The notes: generated by a model not told the origin, from the letters alone. 64,000 nt of DNA from CAYUIG01 sp964444685 (GCA_964444685.1 CAYUIG010000001.1:62001-126000); one strand, 5' to 3'; numbered from the stretch's first letter, positions 10,611-19,574 are shown. Program-made: numbers and translations.

Positions 10611-10700
10611 TCGATCCTGCATCCGATTCATCACTAGGGTCCACACGGGTCGGGCGACCCGGACCTTGCCACTACTCGCCGTCGCCGTGAAAGATCCTGA

Positions 10701-11138
10701 ATGACAGAGGATCGCGTGCTCCCGGTCGAGGGCGGCCTCACCATCCCGCTCGCCGAGCTCACCTTCCGCGCGACGCGTTCCGGCGGCCCCGGCGGCCAGC
10801 ACGTAAATACATCGGCGACGCGCGTCGAACTCACGTGGGACGTCGCAGCCTCGTCTGCGCTCACGGAAGAACAGCGGGCGCGCATCCTCGCACGTCTGCG
10901 CAACCGCATCGACGAACGCGGCGTCCTGCGCATCGTCGAGAGCCGGAGCCGCAGTCAGCATCGCAACCGCACGGTCGCGTCCGAGCGACTCGCACGCATC
11001 GTGGCCGGTGCGCTGCGCGAACGGAAGCGCCGCCGGCCGACCCGGCCTCCGAAATCCGCGAAGGAAGCGCGCCTGCGCGAGAAGCGGCACCGATCCGAGA
11101 CGAAGTCGCGCCGCGGGCCCGTCACTCCCGAGGAGTGA
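10701..11138 (+). CDS. arfB: Alternative ribosome-rescue factor / peptidyl-tRNA hydrolase ArfB
   Basis: 145 residues. The release-factor catalytic domain carries RSGGPGGQHVNTSATRVEL with the GGQ motif at 31-33, which hydrolyses peptidyl-tRNA. There is no stop-codon recognition domain. The C-terminal tail is long and basic (RERKRRRPTRPPKSAKEARL), as expected for ArfB, which inserts it into the empty mRNA channel of stalled ribosomes. Length and layout match the family. The end overlaps the convergent antiporter gene by 17 bases. Confidence 0.95.
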   Translation: MTEDRVLPVEGGLTIPLAELTFRATRSGGPGGQHVNTSATRVELTWDVAASSALTEEQRARILARLRNRIDERGVLRIVESRSRSQHRNRTVASERLARIVAGALRERKRRRPTRPPKSAKEARLREKRHRSETKSRRGPVTPEE

Positions 11139-12201
11139 CGCGCCGTTTCGTCTGGATCGCAACGAGGACGAGCGTGATGATCGTCAGCGGCAGCACGAAG
11201 AGCGTCATCGCCGATGTGAAGATCGGCAGCACATCGTGTGCTGTCGCATCCAGCACGAGGAATGTTATGTACGCAACGTAGTAAATCAGGAAGATCGCAC
11301 CCTCCCGCCGGCCCACGCGGTACCCCGTCACGAAGATCGGCAGACATGCGATCGCCACTGCGAGCATGACCGGCATGTCGAACGTCAGCGCTGCAGTCGG
11401 GACATGCACGCCGACTGGCGACACCACCGCGGCCGTGCCCAGCACGAACATTAGATTGAAGATGTTGCTCCCCACGATGTTGCCCACCGCGATGTCGCGC
11501 TCGCCTCGCAACGAGGCCGTCACGGATGTAGCCACTTCCGGCAGCGAGGTCCCTGCCGCGACGATCGTGAGCCCGATCACCAGCTCGTTCACGCCGAACC
11601 ACCGGGCCAGCTCCACCGCTCCGTTCACCAGCCACCTTGACCCGAGCACCATGACACCAAGCCCACCCGCGATCAGCGCCAGGTCCTTCAGCCAGTCCAA
11701 CGGATGCCGCGCAGCCCGGTCAGGCTCCACTTCGTTCATCCGGGCACGGCTCCGCCCCATCGCACGCGCCATCAACGTCGTGTACGTGAGGATTCCAGCA
11801 AGCAGCAACAGACCTTCCACGCGGCCGATCGACCCGTTCATCGCCATCATCATCACCAGTCCCGACACACCGATCATGATCGGCACGTCGAGCCGGACGA
11901 GCTGCTGCGACACGACCAGCGGCGCCACCGCGGCGGAAAGGCCAAGGATGAGCAGCACATTGAAGATGTTGCTGCCCACCACATTGCCGAGCGCGATGTC
12001 CGACTGCCCGGCGAGCGATGCCTGCACGCCGACCAGGGCCTCCGGCGAACTCGTACCGAACGCAACGACCGTAAGCCCGATTGCAAGGGGCGGTGCGCCC
12101 AGCGCCGCAGCCAGCCGCGCTGCGCCACGCACCAGAGACTCAGCCCCCGCCATCAGCAGAATCAGACCCGCCGCGAACAGAATCAGCGTCGTCGCCGTCA
12201 A
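11122..12201 (-). CDS. Calcium/sodium (CaCA family) antiporter
   Basis: 359 residues with about ten membrane helices. The two alpha repeats that form the cation path are both present: GTSSPEALVG with GNVVGSNIFNVLLILG in the first half, and GTSLPEVATSVTAS with GNIVGSNIFNLMFVLG in the second. The acidic residues in the GTSxPE motifs are kept. This matches the bacterial YrbG-like Ca2+/Na+ exchangers (or K+-dependent relatives) of the inner membrane. It is the last gene before the IS1595-type element. Confidence 0.93.
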   Translation of the reverse strand: MTATTLILFAAGLILLMAGAESLVRGAARLAAALGAPPLAIGLTVVAFGTSSPEALVGVQASLAGQSDIALGNVVGSNIFNVLLILGLSAAVAPLVVSQQLVRLDVPIMIGVSGLVMMMAMNGSIGRVEGLLLLAGILTYTTLMARAMGRSRARMNEVEPDRAARHPLDWLKDLALIAGGLGVMVLGSRWLVNGAVELARWFGVNELVIGLTIVAAGTSLPEVATSVTASLRGERDIAVGNIVGSNIFNLMFVLGTAAVVSPVGVHVPTAALTFDMPVMLAVAIACLPIFVTGYRVGRREGAIFLIYYVAYITFLVLDATAHDVLPIFTSAMTLFVLPLTIITLVLVAIQTKRRVTPRE

Positions 12202-12387
12202 TCGGTTTCCTTTCCTGAAAGGCCCCTAGGTCTAGACGGCTGGCGTCGCGGTGTCAACGGAGTGCCGCTCCGCGTCCGCGAAGCCGCGGTGGCCTCGTAG
12301 CCGCGCCGTGACGGGGTACTCCGGGGCGGCGGCTCGCGGCGCGCGGTCGCCGCCCCCATACATCGAAATCACGCGCCTCCCCCACAG

Positions 12388-13402
12388 GGCTCTGTTCGCA
12401 GGAAGTGGTGGTGTCCTCTTGCGCTATGGCTTCGCCCCGAAGGTTCGTTGATCGTTGGCGCATGGACACGCGCACAATCCTCTCGCTGATGCGCGACACG
12501 CGGTTCGTCGACGGTGTGGCGTGCCCGCGCTGCGCTGCCAAACCGTGTCCGCGGTGGGGGCGGTTCAAGGGGCGTCAGCGATACAAGTGCCACGCCTGCC
12601 GGCGCACGTTCAGCGACCTCACCGGAACGCCGGCAGCGTACACGAAACGGATCGAGCAGTGGTGGCGCTACGCGTGCCTGATGCAGCTCGGAAAACCGAT
12701 CCGACAGTCTGCACGGCACGTGGACATCCATCCGTGCACGGCCTTCCGGTGGCGACACGTCATCCTGCGTGCTTACGATGCGGCAGATTCCACGACGTTG
12801 GCGGGCTGGATCGAAGTCGGGTCCGAGTGGTTCGCGTACTCCGAGAAAGGCAGCCGGAACCTCAGCCGGCCCGCGCGCCGCCGGGGTCTGCGCGAACCGT
12901 GGCCGGATGCGTGCAAGGGCGTCAACGTGCTGATCGCGGCGGACCGGCACGGGGACGTAAGCAGCACACTCGTGGGTCCCGCCAATGCGCGCAGCCTCTA
13001 CAGGTCCGATCTCGCTGCGAGCCTCGACGGCCGCGTATCCGACCACGCGACGCTCGTCATGCCGGTCGGGCCGTACGGGCCGGGAGCGGCGTATTCTCGA
13101 TCGCATCGCCTGGACTACGTCGACTGTCGGCCGTCGTTGAATCCGCGACGCAATGCGCCGATCGCTCACGTCCGAACCGTGAACGCGTACGCGCGTCGAT
13201 TAAAGCAGTGGATCCGACGCTTTCGAGGCGTTGCAACGAAGTATCTCAACAACTACCTCGCGTGGCATCGTGCATGTGACAACGAGATCCGGAACAGTGC
13301 TGCCATGATGCTGCTACGTTGGCCTATGCCAACGAGTTACGGGTAGTGATCGCGGCGCGGCGCGTCCCGCACGAAAATCCACCATTTCCTGCGAACAAAG
13401 CC
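12388..13402 (+). mobile_element. IS1595-family insertion sequence with 24-bp terminal inverted repeats
   Basis: The element is bounded by inverted repeats 12388-12411 and 13379-13402 that match at 22 of 24 positions; each begins GGC[TC]... and contains TGTTCGCAGGAA. It is about 1015 bp and holds one transposase gene. IS1595 elements normally make an 8-bp target duplication. The eight flanking bases, CCCCACAG and AGAGGGCT, do not match, so the duplication has decayed or one end was rearranged. It lies between the cation antiporter and the MATE exporter genes without disrupting either. Confidence 0.8.
12426..13346 (+). CDS. IS1595-family transposase, first catalytic Asp missing
   Basis: 306 residues from ATG 12426; ATG 12462 is an alternative. 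An N-terminal zinc ribbon (C33, C36, C55, C58) is followed by a helix-turn-helix region and the ISXO2-like DDE domain. Family members carry an Asp-Glu pair in the block before KG-x-R. Here that block reads IEVGSEWFAYSEKGSR, so Gly132-Ser133 stand in their place. The second Asp is present in VLIAADRHG, and the C-terminal block is complete (VNAYARRLKQWIRRF, GVATKYLNNYLAWHR). The frame is open to the end, so the protein may still be made but is probably unable to transpose. Confidence 0.85.
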   Translation: MASPRRFVDRWRMDTRTILSLMRDTRFVDGVACPRCAAKPCPRWGRFKGRQRYKCHACRRTFSDLTGTPAAYTKRIEQWWRYACLMQLGKPIRQSARHVDIHPCTAFRWRHVILRAYDAADSTTLAGWIEVGSEWFAYSEKGSRNLSRPARRRGLREPWPDACKGVNVLIAADRHGDVSSTLVGPANARSLYRSDLAASLDGRVSDHATLVMPVGPYGPGAAYSRSHRLDYVDCRPSLNPRRNAPIAHVRTVNAYARRLKQWIRRFRGVATKYLNNYLAWHRACDNEIRNSAAMMLLRWPMPTSYG

Positions 13403-13408
13403 AGAGGG

Positions 13409-13425
13409 CTTCTTCGGTGAAGAAG
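13409..13425. repeat. Hairpin just outside the right end of the IS element
   Basis: CTTCTTC at 13409-13415 pairs with GAAGAAG at 13419-13425 around GGT. It lies between the IS end and the end of the MATE gene. There is no T-run on the minus strand, so a terminator role is uncertain. Confidence 0.35.
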
Positions 13426-13490
13426 GGGTGGTGTGGGGGGGCGCGGTGAGGGCCGCGCGGCGGCGCTGCACCAGAATGTCAGCCGGAATG

Positions 13491-14951
13491 TCAGCCGGCA
13501 CGGAGGGCGGAGATCGGGGTGCGCCAGAAGGTCTGGCGGACGCGGAAGAAGAGCAGGATGGCGGTTGCGGCCAGGCCGAAGGAGAGGCCGGTCCAGATGC
13601 CCGTGGCGCCCATGCCGATGGGGAAGGCGAGGATCCAGGCGACGGGGAGTCCGACGCCCCAGTACCCGATACCTGCGAGGAGCATGGGTTTGCGGGTGTC
13701 GGCCGCGCCGCGCAGGACGGAGATGCCGGCGACCTGGGATGCGTCGAAGATCTGGAATGCGGCGGCGAAGAGCAGGAGTCGGGCGCCGAGGTCGACGATT
13801 TCCGGGTCGCTCGTGTACAGGCGGATCAACCCTTCGGGCATGAGGATGAAGCCGAGGGCGCAGAGGCCCATGAAGCCGCCGGCGAGGACGTAGGTGCTGA
13901 TCGCGGCGCGTCGCATGGCGCGGGGGCGGTGTGCGCCGATGTGCTGGCCGACGCGGATGGAGCCGGCGAGGCTGACGCCGAGCGCGACCATGAAGGTGGC
14001 GGAGGCGATGTTGATGGTGACCTGGTGGGCGGCGAGCTCCAGGGAACCGAGCCAGCCCATCATGACCGCGGCGAATGAGAAGAGGCCGACCTCGAGGCCG
14101 TACTGCGCGCCGATGGGTGTGCCGACGCGCAGGATGCCGGCGAGGAGCGGGCGGTCGGGGCGGAGTCCGGGCGCACGGGCGCGGCGGCGGCTGGGGTGTA
14201 CGGCAATGCAGGCGATCATGGCGAGGCACATGCCCCAGCGGACGATGGAGGTGGCAATGCCGCTGCCGACGACGCCCAGTGCGGGGATCCAACCCTCGAC
14301 GCCGTAGATCAGGATCCAGTTGGCGACGATGTTGACCGCGAGGGCGAAGAAGGTGATGACCATCGGCGGTCGCACGGAGCCGAGTCCTTCGAGGTACTGT
14401 CGTCCGGCCATGAAGACGAAATAGGGGGTAACGCCCCACGACAGGGCGCGCATGTATCCGCCGGTGAGTGCAGCGACCTCGGGATCCTGACCGAGCGCGA
14501 GGGCGATGGGCTCGCCGAGCAGGTTCATGACGGCGATCGGGACGGACAACACGAGGGCGAGCCAGGTGCCCTGGACGAGTACGCGTCGTGTGCGGTCGAG
14601 GTCGCCGGCGCCGAAGGCCTGGCTGACGAGCGGTGACATCCCGACGATGACACCCGTACAGATGACAAGTCCGAAGAAATGGATGGCACTGCCGAGGCCG
14701 GCCGCGGCGAGCGGGATGGCGCCGAGTGGGCCGACCATGATGGTGTCGGCCGTGTTCATGCCGACCTGGCCGAGCTGGCTCACGATGATGGGACCGGCGA
14801 GTGCGAGCAGGCTCTTCAGCTCATGGAGCCCGAGGCGGCGCCGTCGCCCGGTCGATCGGGATCGTGGGCGACGATGCCGGTCAGGAGCGGGCCGAGCGCC
14901 AACCCCACCGGCGTCCTCGCGCGCCCAGCGGGCCTCCGCACGGGAGTTCAT
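13491..14951 (-). CDS. MATE-family multidrug/sodium antiporter
   Basis: 486 residues with about 12 membrane helices in two homologous halves. The first helix, LKSLLALAGPIIVSQLGQVGMNTADTI, and the second-half copy around RVGTPIGAQYGLEVGLFSFA are typical of NorM/DinF-like MATE exporters, which expel cationic drugs or metabolites using Na+ or H+. The first 45 residues are Arg-rich and longer than usual. No later ATG or GTG precedes the first helix, so I keep ATG 14951. It is transcribed on its own; a strong terminator lies upstream at 15155-15189. Confidence 0.92.
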   Translation of the reverse strand: MNSRAEARWAREDAGGVGARPAPDRHRRPRSRSTGRRRRLGLHELKSLLALAGPIIVSQLGQVGMNTADTIMVGPLGAIPLAAAGLGSAIHFFGLVICTGVIVGMSPLVSQAFGAGDLDRTRRVLVQGTWLALVLSVPIAVMNLLGEPIALALGQDPEVAALTGGYMRALSWGVTPYFVFMAGRQYLEGLGSVRPPMVITFFALAVNIVANWILIYGVEGWIPALGVVGSGIATSIVRWGMCLAMIACIAVHPSRRRARAPGLRPDRPLLAGILRVGTPIGAQYGLEVGLFSFAAVMMGWLGSLELAAHQVTINIASATFMVALGVSLAGSIRVGQHIGAHRPRAMRRAAISTYVLAGGFMGLCALGFILMPEGLIRLYTSDPEIVDLGARLLLFAAAFQIFDASQVAGISVLRGAADTRKPMLLAGIGYWGVGLPVAWILAFPIGMGATGIWTGLSFGLAATAILLFFRVRQTFWRTPISALRAG

Positions 14952-15154
14952 ACGTTCTTCGCCAGCCTTTCAACGCGTGACGGCGGCAGCATCGTTTACG
15001 CTACCAGGCGCACCCGGATCTCCATGCGGCTTCCTTCCGCCCCGACGGACATGCTGTACTGCGGGTAAAGAGCACAGCGTGCGAAAGCCGACCGGATCAT
15101 AATGGGACACTGCATCGCCACGTTCCTCGAGTAGCGCCTCAGGCTGGTGCAATG

Positions 15155-15189
15155 AAAAAAAGCGGGCCGCGCCCGAGGACGCGGCCCGC
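15155..15189 (-). terminator. Strong rho-independent terminator
   Basis: A perfect 10-bp stem, GCGGGCCGCG (15162-15171) with CGCGGCCCGC (15180-15189), has an eight-base loop. On the minus strand it is followed by seven T residues (15161-15155). It ends the transcript of the TonB-N-like gene. Confidence 0.9.
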
Positions 15190-15211
15190 AGGATATTCGC
15201 GTCGGATATCG

Positions 15212-15838
15212 TCAGAACAGCCTGAGCGCCACGGCGCCGATGAAGCGGCCGGGGATACGTCCGGGCACGGGGCAATGGTCGCCGCCGCCGATGGTCCAGC
15301 CGGTGCCGCTCCCACTGCCACCGCCCGCCTGACCGACGCCGCCCTCGCGCGCCCAGCGCCGCTTCGCCTCGCCGACGGAGCCCGGCTCATAGACGGGCAC
15401 GGTGGCGACCATGGTCTGGGCCTCGGGCAGCTTCGTGATGTCCACCGCCGCGTTCTGTGCCGCGTTGAGCGGGTCGACGACGAGGAGCGCATCGTAGTTG
15501 CGTTCGTCCGAAGCCACGGCGGCTACCTCCATGCCGTGGTCCGAGTCCGGGATCATGCGCGGCATCGCGGTGGCCGCGAGGGTCGGGCCGTCGCCGCCGC
15601 TCTCGCCGGTGTCGCCACCGCCGAAGTCGGGCAGCCGTCCCTCGAACTGCACGACCTGCATAGCCTCCTCGGGCGGCGCGGGCGCATCGGCGAACGTGAT
15701 CTGGCGTTCGGCGGCGGGATCGACCGTGACCTCGAAGCGCAGCAGGGCGACGAGGGCTGCGTGAATGCCGATCGACAGGCCGAGACCGATGAAGAGGGCG
15801 CGGCCGAAGCGACGGTCGATGCGGATCTGACGTGACAT
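15212..15838 (-). CDS. Membrane-anchored protein with a TonB-like N-terminus
   Basis: 208 residues, with ATG 15838 behind a good GGAGG site. A short basic cytoplasmic start is followed by one membrane helix (FIGLGLSIGIHAALVALL), which resembles the N-terminal anchor of TonB energy transducers, and then a periplasmic part. The periplasmic part is acidic and Gly/Ser-rich with no recognisable TonB C-terminal domain; it ends GRIPGRFIGAVALRLF. I cannot assign a function. It could be an envelope scaffold or a degenerate transducer. The gene stands alone and is followed by a strong terminator. Confidence 0.7.
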   Translation of the reverse strand: MSRQIRIDRRFGRALFIGLGLSIGIHAALVALLRFEVTVDPAAERQITFADAPAPPEEAMQVVQFEGRLPDFGGGDTGESGGDGPTLAATAMPRMIPDSDHGMEVAAVASDERNYDALLVVDPLNAAQNAAVDITKLPEAQTMVATVPVYEPGSVGEAKRRWAREGGVGQAGGGSGSGTGWTIGGGDHCPVPGRIPGRFIGAVALRLF

Positions 15839-16057
15839 GAGGTCCTCCCTCGAACAGCGCCGACAACGGAGGATCGCGGCTCCTCCTGAGGGTCGCAAGT
15901 GTCAGAGGCGACTCCGGGTGGAACACGGCCCGGACGGCCGAAGTTCCATGGGCCCCGCGCCGCGCGATTTGAGCCGGGGCCCCATGGGGCTTATGTTGAG
16001 CGTGACCCTTCATTTGCGACCGGCGCGCTGGCCGCCGGCGCAACCCGACCCGGTGAC

Positions 16058-16657
16058 ATGACCACGTTCTACTGGTTCGCGCTGATCGTCGGCGCCGGGA
16101 TGCTCGGCCTGTCCCTGTTCGGCGACCTTTTCGACCACGGCGGCGGCGACCTGCACATGGATGCAGGAGGCGTCGATGCCGACGGACACGTGGCCGATCA
16201 CGGCTTCACGATCCTGTCCACCCGGAACGCGATCTACGCGCTGTTCGCGTTCGGCGCGACGGGGCTTTTGCTGAACTGGGTATGGGCGGGCGCGCGGTCG
16301 CCGGTGGTATTCGCGGTGGCCGCCGCCGTTGGGCTGGCGGGCGGCGCGATCGCAGGCCTGGCGTTCGGCTGGGTCGGCCGGACGGAGAGCGGAACGATGC
16401 TCGACGACCGGGGCTGGATCGGGCGAACCGGACGCGTCCTTCTCCCGCTCACGACGACGGGCACGGGCAAGATCATGGTGGACCGGGCGGGCCGCGAATA
16501 CGAGCTGCTCGCGCGCCCGTTCGAACCGGAGGACGATCCGGAGGACTGGAGCCGCGTGCTGATCGTCGAGATGGACGGCGCCGTGGCGCTCGTGTCGCGC
16601 TACGATGACCGGCTGGAGGACAGCGATCCCTTCCGCCTCACCTCGAAAACGGAGTAA
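16058..16657 (+). CDS. NfeD-like membrane protein, flotillin partner
   Basis: 199 residues from ATG 16058. There are three membrane segments in the first 115 residues (MTTFYWFALIVGAGMLGLSL; the stretch beginning AIYALFAFGATGLLLNWV; the stretch beginning PVVFAVAAAVGLAGGAIAGL). A small His/Asp-rich loop lies between the first two. The C-terminus is an OB-fold-like soluble domain containing DDRGWIGRTGRVLLPL and GKIMVDRAGREYELLARPF. Proteins of this kind (NfeD/YuaF) act with flotillins in membrane microdomains. The gene ends three bases before the flotillin ATG, which supports this pairing. Confidence 0.85.
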   Translation: MTTFYWFALIVGAGMLGLSLFGDLFDHGGGDLHMDAGGVDADGHVADHGFTILSTRNAIYALFAFGATGLLLNWVWAGARSPVVFAVAAAVGLAGGAIAGLAFGWVGRTESGTMLDDRGWIGRTGRVLLPLTTTGTGKIMVDRAGREYELLARPFEPEDDPEDWSRVLIVEMDGAVALVSRYDDRLEDSDPFRLTSKTE

Positions 16658-16660
16658 CCC

Positions 16661-18154
16661 ATGTTCGCGCAGATCGGCGTCATTGCCGGAGTCGTCGTGC
16701 TGGCGGTCGCGGTACTCGCGATTCTGGCCATCAGTCGTCTGATCGTGATCGTGCCGCCCAACAGCGCGGCGGTGATCACGGGCCGCAAGCGACTCCTCGA
16801 GGAAGGGCTCACGGTGGGATACCGCACCGTCACGGGCGGCCGCACGCTCCGGATCCCGATTGTCGAGAAGGTTCAGTGGCTGGCGCTCGGCACGATCCCG
16901 CTCGAGCTGTCGGTCACGGATGCGTATTCGAAGGGGAACGTCCCGCTGTCGGTTCAGGCGGTGGCCAATGTGAAGATCGCATCGACGCCGGAGCACGTGT
17001 TCAACAACGCGGTCGAGCGACTGCTCGGGAAGGACATCAAGCAGATCGAGGCGCTCGCGCGCGAGACGCTCACGGGCAACCTGCGCGGCGTGCTGGCCAA
17101 GCTCACGCCCGAGGAAGTGAACGAGGATCGGCTCGGTTTCGCGAAACATCTGTCCGAGGAGGCGGATCACGACCTGAAGAAGCTGGGGCTGCAGCTGGAC
17201 GTGCTGAAGATCCAGCACGTGAGCGACCGCGTGGGCTACCTCCAGGCGATCGGCGAGAAGGCTACGGCCGAAGCGATCCGCGATGCGGAGATCGCGAAGG
17301 CGGACGCGATCTCGGAGACGCGGCAGAAGCAGGCGGAAGCGAAGCGGCTGGCGGAAGTCGCGGACGCGGAGAACGAAGCGGAGATCAAGCAACGGCAGGC
17401 GGCGGCGCGGCAGATCGCTGAAATCGCCGAGGCCGAAGCGCAGGCGGAGATCCGCAGGAAGCAGGCGGAGGCGAAGCGTCTCGCGGAGATCGCGGATGCC
17501 GAGGCGCAGGCGCAGATCCGCACGCAGCAGGCGGTCGCGCGACAGACGGCGGACGTTGCGGCCGCGCAGGCGGACGTAGCGATCGCGGAGGCGCGCAACA
17601 AACTGCGCGTGCGTCAGGCCGAGCTGGACCGTGAGGCCGAGACCGCGGAGAAGGTCGCGCGTGTTGCGGCGGAGCAGGCCGAGACCGAAGCGCGCACGCG
17701 TCTCGAGGCGCAGCGCGTAGATATGGAGAAGACACGGCTGCAGGCCGATGTCGTGCAGCCCGCGGAGGCGGATCGGCTTGCAGCCGAAGCGAAGGCGAAA
17801 GCGCAGGCGGCCCCGATCATCGAGCAGGGTCAGGCGCAGGCGCAGGTGCTGCGCATGCTGTACGCCGAGATCGAGCGCGGCGGCGCGGGTGGCCTCCAGG
17901 TTTTCCTCGCCGAGAAGCTGCCCGCACTGCTGAGTGTGGTCGTCGATGCGATGAAGGACGTCGAGATCCAGCGGCTCACCGTGATCGACAGCGGCGGGGG
18001 CCAGGGCGTCGCGAACGCCGCGACGCAGCGCGTCAACGCGTCGCTCGCAGCATTGGAGCAGGTTGCGGGCGCGATGGGTCTCGACCTCGACCAGTTCCTC
18101 GGACGGATCACGCGCGTGGATGGCGCGGCCGTGCCGGCACGGACCGAAGACTGA
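16661..18154 (+). CDS. Flotillin-like SPFH-domain protein
   Basis: 497 residues. An N-terminal membrane hairpin (IGVIAGVVVLAVAVLAILAI) is followed by an SPFH domain (about 28-195: VPPNSAAVITGRK, VPLSVQAVANVKI). Then comes a long Ala/Glu-rich coiled-coil with five 22-residue repeats between residues 200 and 309, each of the type QAEAKRLAEIADAEAQAQIR. The C-terminus contains APIIEQGQAQAQVLRMLYAE, the EQG/AQ-type oligomerisation region of flotillins. The protein should form membrane microdomain scaffolds with the NfeD-like partner encoded just upstream. A Shine-Dalgarno GGAG precedes the ATG. Confidence 0.93.
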   Translation: MFAQIGVIAGVVVLAVAVLAILAISRLIVIVPPNSAAVITGRKRLLEEGLTVGYRTVTGGRTLRIPIVEKVQWLALGTIPLELSVTDAYSKGNVPLSVQAVANVKIASTPEHVFNNAVERLLGKDIKQIEALARETLTGNLRGVLAKLTPEEVNEDRLGFAKHLSEEADHDLKKLGLQLDVLKIQHVSDRVGYLQAIGEKATAEAIRDAEIAKADAISETRQKQAEAKRLAEVADAENEAEIKQRQAAARQIAEIAEAEAQAEIRRKQAEAKRLAEIADAEAQAQIRTQQAVARQTADVAAAQADVAIAEARNKLRVRQAELDREAETAEKVARVAAEQAETEARTRLEAQRVDMEKTRLQADVVQPAEADRLAAEAKAKAQAAPIIEQGQAQAQVLRMLYAEIERGGAGGLQVFLAEKLPALLSVVVDAMKDVEIQRLTVIDSGGGQGVANAATQRVNASLAALEQVAGAMGLDLDQFLGRITRVDGAAVPARTED

Positions 18155-18177
18155 CGTTCACCCGAACCACGAGGACC

Positions 18178-19536
18178 ATGAGCTTCCGTATCCGCAGCCT
18201 CGTTCCCGTCGCTGCCGCGCTGGCGCTCGCGACCGCCGACGCAGCCGCGCAGGCGCCGCCGCCTGCGGTGGACCCGCGCATCCAGGAGATCGTCGCAGCG
18301 GTTTCGGCCGAACGGCTCGAGGCCGACATCCGCCGGCTCGCCGGATTCGGCACGCGCAACACGTTCTCCGACACGCTGTCGGATACGCGCGGCATCGGCG
18401 CCGCACGCCGCTGGATCAAGGCGGAGTTCGACAGAATCTCGGCCGAGTGCGGCGGCTGCCTCGAGGTGTCGTTCGAGGGGCACCTCCAGACGGAGAATGC
18501 GCCGCAGCCGACGAACGTCGTCAACGTGATGGCGATCCAGCGCGGGACCACGCATCCCAACCGCTACATCATCATGTCCGGCGACATCGACTCACGGAAC
18601 TCGAACACGCGCGACGGCGAGGGCGATGCGCCGGGCGCGAACGACAACGCGTCCGGCATGGCGGGCGTGATCGAGGCCGCGCGCGTGCTGTCGAAGTACG
18701 ACTTCGGATCGAGCGTCGTGTACCTCGGGCTGTCGGGTGAGGAACAGGGGCTGTGGGGCGGGACGCACATCGCGCAGATCGCGAAGGAGCAGGGCTGGGA
18801 CATCGTCGCCGTGCTGAACAACGACATGATCGGCAACATCCACGGCATCGACGGCGTGATCGACAACCGCACGTTCCGCATCTTCTCCGAGCCGTTCCCT
18901 CCCGAGGTGGAGGCGGCTGCGCTGCGCAACATGCGCTTCTACGGCGGTGAGGTGGACGGCCCGTCGCGGCAGATCGCGCGCTACGTGGCGCGGATGTCGG
19001 AGACGTACCTGACCGATGCGGAGCCCATGATGATCTACCGGCTGGACCGCTTCGGGCGTGGCGGACACCACCGCCCGTTCAACGATCTCGGGTTCCCGGG
19101 CGTGCGCATCATGGAGGCGCACGAGAACTACGTGATGCAGCACCAGAACCTGCGCACCGAGAACGGCATCGCGTACGGCGACGTCATCGAGGGTGTGGAC
19201 TTCGATTATGCGCGCAAGCTGACGGCGGTGAACGCGATCACGATGGCCGGAATCGCATGGGGCCCGCCCGCTCCGACGAACGTCGGCATCGCGGGCGCCG
19301 TGCGGGCGTCGACGACGCTGTCGTGGGACGCGGTGACGGACCCGAATCTCGCGGGCTACAAGGTGTACTGGCGCGCAACCACGGCGCCGCAGTGGGAGCA
19401 CGCGCGCTTCGTGGGGACCGTGACCGAGTACACGCTCGAGAACATCATCATCGACAACTACCTGTTCGGCGTCGCGGCCGTGGGCCGTGACGGGAACGAG
19501 AGCCCGGTCGTCTTCCCGAGCGTCCGCCGCCGCTGA
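18178..19536 (+). CDS. Secreted M28-family zinc peptidase with C-terminal fibronectin III domain
   Basis: 452 residues. Signal peptide (VPVAAALALATADAAAQ), then an M28 aminopeptidase-like domain: GANDNASG with metal-bridging D156, LSGEEQG with the catalytic/metal pair E188/E189, LNNDMIGN with D216, and GGHHRPFNDLGFPGVRIMEA carrying the last His. The first ligand block is SGDIDSR (134-140), so Asp136 sits where M28 enzymes usually have His. The last 90 residues are a fibronectin type III domain (LSWDAVTDPNLAGYKVYWR). It should be exported and cleave peptides or amino-terminal residues outside the membrane. The Asp-for-His change makes activity likely but not certain. Confidence 0.87.
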   Translation: MSFRIRSLVPVAAALALATADAAAQAPPPAVDPRIQEIVAAVSAERLEADIRRLAGFGTRNTFSDTLSDTRGIGAARRWIKAEFDRISAECGGCLEVSFEGHLQTENAPQPTNVVNVMAIQRGTTHPNRYIIMSGDIDSRNSNTRDGEGDAPGANDNASGMAGVIEAARVLSKYDFGSSVVYLGLSGEEQGLWGGTHIAQIAKEQGWDIVAVLNNDMIGNIHGIDGVIDNRTFRIFSEPFPPEVEAAALRNMRFYGGEVDGPSRQIARYVARMSETYLTDAEPMMIYRLDRFGRGGHHRPFNDLGFPGVRIMEAHENYVMQHQNLRTENGIAYGDVIEGVDFDYARKLTAVNAITMAGIAWGPPAPTNVGIAGAVRASTTLSWDAVTDPNLAGYKVYWRATTAPQWEHARFVGTVTEYTLENIIIDNYLFGVAAVGRDGNESPVVFPSVRRR

Positions 19537-19543
19537 TCCGGTG

Positions 19544-19574
19544 GGCCCCCGTCCCGTGGCGGGGCGGGGGCCTT
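19544..19574 (+). terminator. GC-rich terminator after the M28 peptidase gene
   Basis: A 13-bp stem (19544-19556 with 19560-19572, one G-U pair) and a three-base loop lie eight bases after the stop codon and are followed by TTCC. The U-tract is weak but the stem is very stable. Confidence 0.6.

Noticed and set aside
12380..13410. 8-bp target-site duplication around the IS element
   Set aside because: The flanking octamers do not match, even when the ends are shifted by one or two bases.
13324..14439. Long minus-strand reading frame overlapping the MATE gene
   Set aside because: Its product is Arg/Pro/His-rich low-complexity text, typical of a shadow frame in GC-rich DNA, while the MATE frame shows clear membrane helices.
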